DNA of 5,432 nucleotides from JAEHDI01 sp035455185 (GTDB lineage Bacteria > Acidobacteriota > Terriglobia > Bryobacterales > Bryobacteraceae), in assembly GCA_035455185.1 (NCBI GenBank), contig DATIFQ010000347.1, positions 1-5,432 of the forward strand, written 5' to 3'. The first letter of the stretch is position 1. The number at the start of each line of letters is the position of its first letter. A program made the translations under genes and the position numbers. The notes under the pieces were generated by a model. It was not told the origin of the DNA and ran no database searches. It saw only the letters and a program-made list of their open reading frames with translations. This document shows positions 1 through 3,404 of the stretch, in pieces.

Positions 1-237
1 GGCGACGATTCCTCCCCCGTTTAGCAGGACGACGTCGACTTTCAGGCTCGCCCAGTACTCGGCCCACCCCTCGACGTCCACACCTGTCAGATCCTTCTCG
101 TTCAGGTTGGTTTGGCCGCAGCGTTGAATGTGCCGGTACCACGGCTCTCCGTCATTCCCCGCAGCCTGGGTCTTCTTTGCCGCAATCAATGTTCCCGTGA
201 CGCCCAGAAACTCTCGCCGCGACACGCCGTCCGTCAT
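1..237 (-). CDS. Tat-exported protein, N-terminal 79 residues (3' end outside window)
   Basis: The reading frame starts at ATG 237-235 and runs off the window's left edge without a stop. Residues 6-15 read SRREFLGVTG, a good twin-arginine (Tat) motif, followed by a short hydrophobic stretch (TLIAA). This predicts export of a folded protein across the inner membrane. The mature part contains WYRHIQRCGQTNLNEKD (residues 33-49), then WAEYWASLKVDVVLLNGGGIVA at the cut. This resembles the start of TIM-barrel, glycoside-hydrolase-like proteins I associate with Acidobacteriota and Planctomycetes, where a 'WADYWASLKVDAVLLN' stretch forms the first barrel strand. That is recollection, and no catalytic residue lies inside the window. 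The start is supported by a purine-rich ribosome binding site and by a stop codon in the same frame 24 bases upstream, which is the stop of the preceding gene. The 21-base gap indicates cotranscription with the membrane-protein gene. Confidence 0.8.
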   Translation of the reverse strand, partial: MTDGVSRREFLGVTGTLIAAKKTQAAGNDGEPWYRHIQRCGQTNLNEKDLTGVDVEGWAEYWASLKVDVVLLNGGGIVA

Positions 238-239
238 GA

Positions 240-252
240 CTCCTTCCCTTCC
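240..252 (-). promoter_or_regulatory. Ribosome binding site of the Tat-signal gene
   Basis: On the minus strand the bases before ATG 237 read GGAAGGGAAGGAG and then TC. They offer two overlapping Shine-Dalgarno cores: AAGGAG (240-245), only 2 bases from the start, and GGAAGGG (246-252), at a more normal distance of about 8 bases. This is the strongest ribosome binding site in the window and fixes the start of the truncated gene. Confidence 0.65.
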
Positions 253-258
253 GTCGCC

Positions 259-1077
259 TTAGAACGTCACCTTCATGCGGCCTTTGAACAACAAGGCCCC
301 GACCAGAGAGATCAGGATGAACCAAATCAGCCAGTGGAGGCGCACGCCGAACCACTCGATTTCGGAGCCAGGATAGCCAACCTCAACCCATTCAACCGGG
401 GCGCCGGTGATCCGAGGTTCCGCCGGGTGCCAGAACAGGGACGCGTTCGAACTGACACGCCTCCCGGAAACGTAGCGGGGGCCCGCCCCCGAGTCGATGG
501 ATTTCTCAATCTGACCGCCAGCGAATGCTAAACGGAGCTGGCCGGAGACCTCTCGCGACGCTCGTACCCGCCAGACAAGCGTTCGGTCACGAAGCACGCG
601 CACGGCCGGTGTCTCCACAGCGATCCCATCAGGCGGTACCAGACGGGGCGCCGGTGCGCTCATGTCCCATCCGCCAGTCATTCGGGCGGTCACGATACCG
701 TTCCCGCCCACCGGAAGCGGCGACAGCCCGTAGAACGATTCCATCTGCACGAACAGCAACACCATGGGGACCGTGAGAATCACTGCGGGACGCAGCATTA
801 GCGCCATGTACCGGAGGTTGCCGATCAACAACTCCTTCTGGGCGCGAAAGATCAGGCCAGGGTCGTCGGCGAACAGCCGCAGTTCGTAGAGGCTCGCCTT
901 CAGGCGCTTCTTTGTGCTCCGCAGGGCCGCCTGGTTCGAAAAACGCCCGAAAGCCCACAGCATCACGACGCCCGCGAGCACGCTGATCGGAACCAGCGTG
1001 AACATCGGGTGCCGCCCTGCAAACACCGACAGCACCCCCTTGGTTATCGAGCTGATCCCGCCGAACAGGAAATCCAC
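259..1077 (-). CDS. Three-helix membrane protein, possible Oxa1/EMC3/TMCO1-superfamily member
   Basis: 272 residues, GTG start (1077-1075), TAA stop. Hydrophobic segments lie at about 25-43, 92-112 and 247-264. Between the first two is a basic, helical, coiled-coil-like stretch (about 48-86, with RSTKKRLKASLYELRLF). Between the second and third is a roughly 130-residue polar, probably beta-rich domain. The tail KGRMKVTF is basic. By the positive-inside rule the N-terminus is outside, the coiled coil inside, the 130-residue domain outside and the C-terminus inside. This is the core topology of the Oxa1 superfamily (YidC, EMC3, TMCO1, archaeal DUF106). The stretch ADDPGLIFRAQKELL followed by LRYMALMLRPA also recalls bacterial hypothetical proteins I associate with that group. 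The assignment is an inference; an unrelated three-helix protein is possible. GTG is chosen because the frame is closed by the upstream gene's TAG 15 bases earlier. The only Shine-Dalgarno-like GGAG (1093-1096) lies inside the end of that gene, 15 bases away, suggesting translational coupling. Confidence 0.85.
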   Translation of the reverse strand: MDFLFGGISSITKGVLSVFAGRHPMFTLVPISVLAGVVMLWAFGRFSNQAALRSTKKRLKASLYELRLFADDPGLIFRAQKELLIGNLRYMALMLRPAVILTVPMVLLFVQMESFYGLSPLPVGGNGIVTARMTGGWDMSAPAPRLVPPDGIAVETPAVRVLRDRTLVWRVRASREVSGQLRLAFAGGQIEKSIDSGAGPRYVSGRRVSSNASLFWHPAEPRITGAPVEWVEVGYPGSEIEWFGVRLHWLIWFILISLVGALLFKGRMKVTF

Positions 1078-1089
1078 GTTGTGTCCGTT

Positions 1090-1287
1090 CTACTCCAGGT
1101 AGCCGAGGCCCTTCAGCTTCTTGACGATCTCTTCCTTGGACTCCGCATCGTCGAGAATGCGCGCCACTTCCCTCTCCAGCACGTGCTCGACGAACTCCTG
1201 TGGCGAGCTGTACCCGCCCGCGTCCGCGCAGCGCTTGACCTTGTCCCAAAGCGCCTTGTTCAGCTTCACACTCGCCTTCGAAATCAT
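1090..1287 (-). CDS. Small ribbon-helix-helix-like protein (65 aa)
   Basis: 65 residues, ATG start, TAG stop. The N-terminal half fits a ribbon-helix-helix (Arc/MetJ/CopG) pattern: a short strand with alternating residues (SKASVKLN, 3-10), helix one (KALWDKVKRCADA, 11-23), a GGYSS turn (24-28) and helix two (PQEFVEHVLEREVARIL, 29-45). A charged C-terminal helix follows, ending KKLKGLGYLE. Proteins of this fold usually dimerise and bind DNA through the strand, so a transcriptional regulator or antitoxin-like role is possible, but no toxin partner is adjacent. The fold could also serve only as a dimerisation unit. It sits 12 bases before the membrane-protein gene and directly after the repeat block. 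The strong ribosome binding site supports a real gene despite its size. I recall similar short proteins next to phosphodiesterase genes in Acidobacteriota, but this needs a search. Confidence 0.8.
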   Translation of the reverse strand: MISKASVKLNKALWDKVKRCADAGGYSSPQEFVEHVLEREVARILDDAESKEEIVKKLKGLGYLE

Positions 1288-1295
1288 GATCTCGT

Positions 1296-1301
1296 TCCCT
1301 C
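1296..1301 (-). promoter_or_regulatory. Ribosome binding site of the 65-residue gene
   Basis: GAGGGA on the minus strand, 8 bases before ATG 1287-1285. It lies only 4 bases from the edge of the repeat block (1306), so a hairpin formed by the last repeat copy in the mRNA would sit directly beside the ribosome landing site. Confidence 0.6.
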
Positions 1302-1305
1302 AGCA

Positions 1306-1461
1306 GGGGACAGGCTTACTCTGCCCCGAGCGCAGTTCTGTGTGGGGGACAGGCCTACTCCGCCCCGAGCGCAGTTCTGTGTGGGGGACAGGCTTACTCT
1401 GCCCCAAGCGCAGTTCTGTGTGGGGACAGGCCTACTCTGCACCAAGCGCAGTTTGCGAGCG
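1306..1461. repeat. Tandem array of 39-base REP-like units (three full copies plus one decayed copy)
   Basis: Copies run 1306-1344, 1345-1383, 1384-1422 and about 1422-1461. Each begins GGGGACAGGC, continues TACTCTGCCCC, then has AGCGCAGTTCTGTGTG. Copies 1 and 2 differ at unit positions 11 (T/C) and 17 (T/C). Copy 3 differs from copy 1 only at position 23 (G/A). Copy 4 matches to CGCAGTT and then diverges (TGCGAGCG), and the copy 3/4 junction has one G fewer. Inside each unit, GGGG-A-CAG can pair with CTG-CCCC around a 7-base loop, leaving one bulged A. That is the usual shape of a bacterial REP hairpin. Copy 2 (CCG) and copy 4 (CACC) weaken this stem. The units are head to tail without spacers, which argues against CRISPR. 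Confidence 0.9.
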
Positions 1462-1480
1462 GGCAGAGCTGCCTGTCCCC
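1422..1480. repeat. Inverted-end (REPIN-like) hairpin closing the array
   Basis: The last direct copy starts GGGGACAGGC (1422-1431), and the block ends with its exact reverse complement GCCTGTCCCC (1471-1480). Inside these arms CTCTGC (1435-1440) pairs with GCAGAG (1463-1468), separated from the outer arms by a 3 x 2 internal loop (CTA against CT). That gives about 16 pairs in total. The enclosed loop contains a further small CGCA/TGCG hairpin around GTT. Two REP-like ends in inverted orientation at short distance define a REPIN, a unit thought to be mobilised by REP-associated tyrosine transposases (RAYT, IS200-like Y1 family). No such transposase is in the window. The block has no run of T/U after the stem on either strand, so it is not a classical factor-independent terminator. 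Confidence 0.8.
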
Positions 1481-1490
1481 CATGCCTTCT

Positions 1491-3404
1491 TCAAAACATC
1501 GCCCTCCCGCTCATGCCTTTCCCTTTCGACAGCCCGAACTCCGCGAGCAGCGTCACCGTCACGTCCTGCAAGCGTGGGTCGGCCAGCCGCGTTTTCCGGT
1601 TGCACAGAAACGATCCTGGAACGCTCTCCGCGGCGATGCAGTGGTCCCCTGCCCATTCGTCCTTGTTGTCCTCGATCAGCACCTTGGGCACTGCGCCAAG
1701 CGCCGTCTGCCAGGAAGAACGGTACCCCGGCGCCCAGCCGACAATCATGTCCGGCGCGGACTCCGCCGCTGCGCCGTGGTACACCTCGCTGGTCAGATAC
1801 ACCCGCTCGACCACCGGGCGTCCGTTGTCTGGGTCGCGGAAGCCCTCCAGCCGCTCCTTGAGGCGCTGGAGAATGCTTGCGCTTTCCTCGCCCTTAGTCA
1901 CGATCCCATTGCGCTCGCGGCCTTCCAGGTTCAGATAGACGGAGTTGAGTCCGATGGAATACGCCATCGTCCGCTGCCAGTCCACGTGTACGAACAGTTC
2001 CTCGTCGCTCGCGTTCTCCGGATCGTCCAGCTCGAGAAAACCCTCGCGCCAAAGCCACGTGTTCAGGTGAACGGCCCGGTTGAAATTGCTGAAGCCGTGG
2101 TCGGACATCACGATCAAAGTTGCATCGCCCGCCTTCTTCATCACGCGGCCGACTGCCTCATCGGCGAGCTTGTAGGTCTCGAGCAGTTCCTTCTCGTGCG
2201 TCCCCCAGAAGACGTGCGAGTCCTGGTCGATCCCGAAAAAGTGAAAGAACAGCAGGCCGCCCGTGAACCGTTGCACTTCGTAATCGAGCAGGCTCAGGTG
2301 TTCCCGCGACACCATGTGGCTCTGGCGGCGATATTCCTCTCGCGTGAGCACGCCTTGCCGGAACGCGGCGGTGTCTTCCGCCATCCCCTGCGTGTAGAAC
2401 GGGCCGATCGCCCGTGCGAGCTCGGCGCTGTAGCCTTTCGGCGTCGAGATCGGAAGGTCCGGCTTCTCTGGATCGAGATTCACCGGCGAAACGTAAATCC
2501 CGAGGTGCGGATGGATCTGCTTGGCGTAAATGCGGAACATGCCGGAGGCGCCGGTCAGCCCGGGAATGAGCGGGAACTCCACTCGAATCCAGTTCGACCA
2601 CTCACCCTCCCGCAGCACGATCCGCTCGTCGCCCACGCTGAACTGAGCCGCCGGCGCCGCCGGGTCCCGGTCCACCTCTACGGCGACGCTGGACATTGGC
2701 CGGTCCTTCCGCAGTGTGTTCACCGGGCCTTCGACGTTCAGGATCGCATGGTGTCCCTCCGTGCGGATCTTGAGGATGCGTCCACCCGAAACGTTGCGCC
2801 CTCTCTCGTTCGGATCGTCGCTGTAATACGAGAAGGTTCCGAACGTCCCTCGCATGTCGGGCACGCCCATGCCTGAGAGCGTCCGCCCGTTGCACTCCAC
2901 CGGCGGAAAGTTGTTCGGAATCCGGATCACCGTAACGGGGATGCCCTGCTCGTCCAGCATCTGCCAGAACGCCTTGCCCTGCCGGAAGGTCTTCACCTTG
3001 CCTTGGGAAAGCGGGATGACGTAGGGTCCGATCGTCAGGGTCCGCTTGGGTTCCTCGGTTTCCGCCATCGACGAGAATGGCATCAGCGTCTTCGGATTGC
3101 GGTGGATGAAGTCGAAGATCCCGTGGCCGCCCGGGTCCATGCCCGTGATGAACGTAGACCACGCCACCGGGCTTTGCGGCGGAATCGATGTGCCGAGTCG
3201 CCGGAATTCTCCGCTGTGTCGAAGCCGGTCCAAGTTCGGCAGCGCGTCCCAATGCCGCTCCAGAAACACCGGGTCCATCGCATCCATGCCGAGCACGATG
3301 ATCTTGGGTACGGCCGTTTTGGACTGGCTCCTGCCGCACCCGGCTGCGATCAGAGCAACAAGAAGCGCGGGGAGCAGCCACGTCCGCCACTGCGGCCTTC
3401 TCAT
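1491..3404 (-). CDS. Lipoprotein phosphodiesterase/phosphatase, alkaline phosphatase superfamily (type I phosphodiesterase-like)
   Basis: 637 residues from ATG 3404. Residues 1-23 form a lipoprotein signal: MRRPQWR, a hydrophobic stretch LLPALLVALIAAG, and lipobox Cys23. Residue +2 is Gly, not Asp, so outer-membrane sorting would be expected in a Gram-negative cell. The catalytic domain follows at once (KIIVLGMDAMDP, 34-45). Likely metal and catalytic residues are Asp41, nucleophile Ser78 in PPQSPVAWSTF, Asp393 and His397 (GIDQDSH), Asp435-His436 (MSDHGF) and His588 (AGDH). These are the full set expected for a two-metal enzyme of the nucleotide pyrophosphatase/phosphodiesterase branch (Pfam Phosphodiest type). 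A beta-rich insert lies at about 200-345. The substrate is unknown; it cleaves a phospho-ester, presumably outside the cytoplasm. The frame is open for 63 more codons upstream, but that part overlaps the preceding gene, has atypical Arg/Gly-rich composition and would bury the signal peptide. ATG 3404 overlaps the upstream stop as ATGA. Confidence 0.93.
   Translation of the reverse strand: MRRPQWRTWLLPALLVALIAAGCGRSQSKTAVPKIIVLGMDAMDPVFLERHWDALPNLDRLRHSGEFRRLGTSIPPQSPVAWSTFITGMDPGGHGIFDFIHRNPKTLMPFSSMAETEEPKRTLTIGPYVIPLSQGKVKTFRQGKAFWQMLDEQGIPVTVIRIPNNFPPVECNGRTLSGMGVPDMRGTFGTFSYYSDDPNERGRNVSGGRILKIRTEGHHAILNVEGPVNTLRKDRPMSSVAVEVDRDPAAPAAQFSVGDERIVLREGEWSNWIRVEFPLIPGLTGASGMFRIYAKQIHPHLGIYVSPVNLDPEKPDLPISTPKGYSAELARAIGPFYTQGMAEDTAAFRQGVLTREEYRRQSHMVSREHLSLLDYEVQRFTGGLLFFHFFGIDQDSHVFWGTHEKELLETYKLADEAVGRVMKKAGDATLIVMSDHGFSNFNRAVHLNTWLWREGFLELDDPENASDEELFVHVDWQRTMAYSIGLNSVYLNLEGRERNGIVTKGEESASILQRLKERLEGFRDPDNGRPVVERVYLTSEVYHGAAAESAPDMIVGWAPGYRSSWQTALGAVPKVLIEDNKDEWAGDHCIAAESVPGSFLCNRKTRLADPRLQDVTVTLLAEFGLSKGKGMSGRAMF
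3401..3404 (-). other. ATGA stop-start overlap between the two phosphodiesterase genes
   Basis: The TGA of the upstream gene (3403-3401) shares bases with the ATG of the downstream gene (3404-3402). The 20 bases before this ATG contain only a weak GGGCGGCG and no real Shine-Dalgarno core. The lipoprotein is therefore probably translated by ribosomes finishing the upstream gene, which would keep the two paralogues at similar levels. Confidence 0.8.

Noticed and set aside
629..1249. A 206-codon minus-strand frame overlapping the membrane-protein and 65-residue genes
   Set aside because: It is in another frame of the same strand, is rich in Arg/Gly/Ala with no motif, and conflicts with two genes that have good folds and plausible starts.
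1090..1287. Toxin-antitoxin module
   Set aside because: The 65-residue protein resembles an antitoxin fold, but its partner gene encodes a 272-residue three-helix membrane protein unlike known toxins.
1306..1480. CRISPR array
   Set aside because: The units are head to tail with no unique spacers, and no cas genes are nearby.
1306..1480. Factor-independent transcription terminator
   Set aside because: The stems are GC-rich but no T-run follows on either strand. The genes on both sides are in the same orientation, so read-through is more likely.
1009..1938. Plus-strand frames encoding a 13-residue repeat (e.g. GTGLLCPERSSVW)
   Set aside because: The peptide repeat arises because the 39-base DNA unit is a multiple of three. 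The frames run antisense through two or three real genes, so no repeat protein is supported.
1482..2876. A 464-codon plus-strand open frame
   Set aside because: It lies antisense to the lipoprotein phosphodiesterase. Its product is His/Arg/Val-rich with no recognisable domain, as expected from the complement of a high-GC gene, and the minus-strand frame carries all the catalytic motifs.
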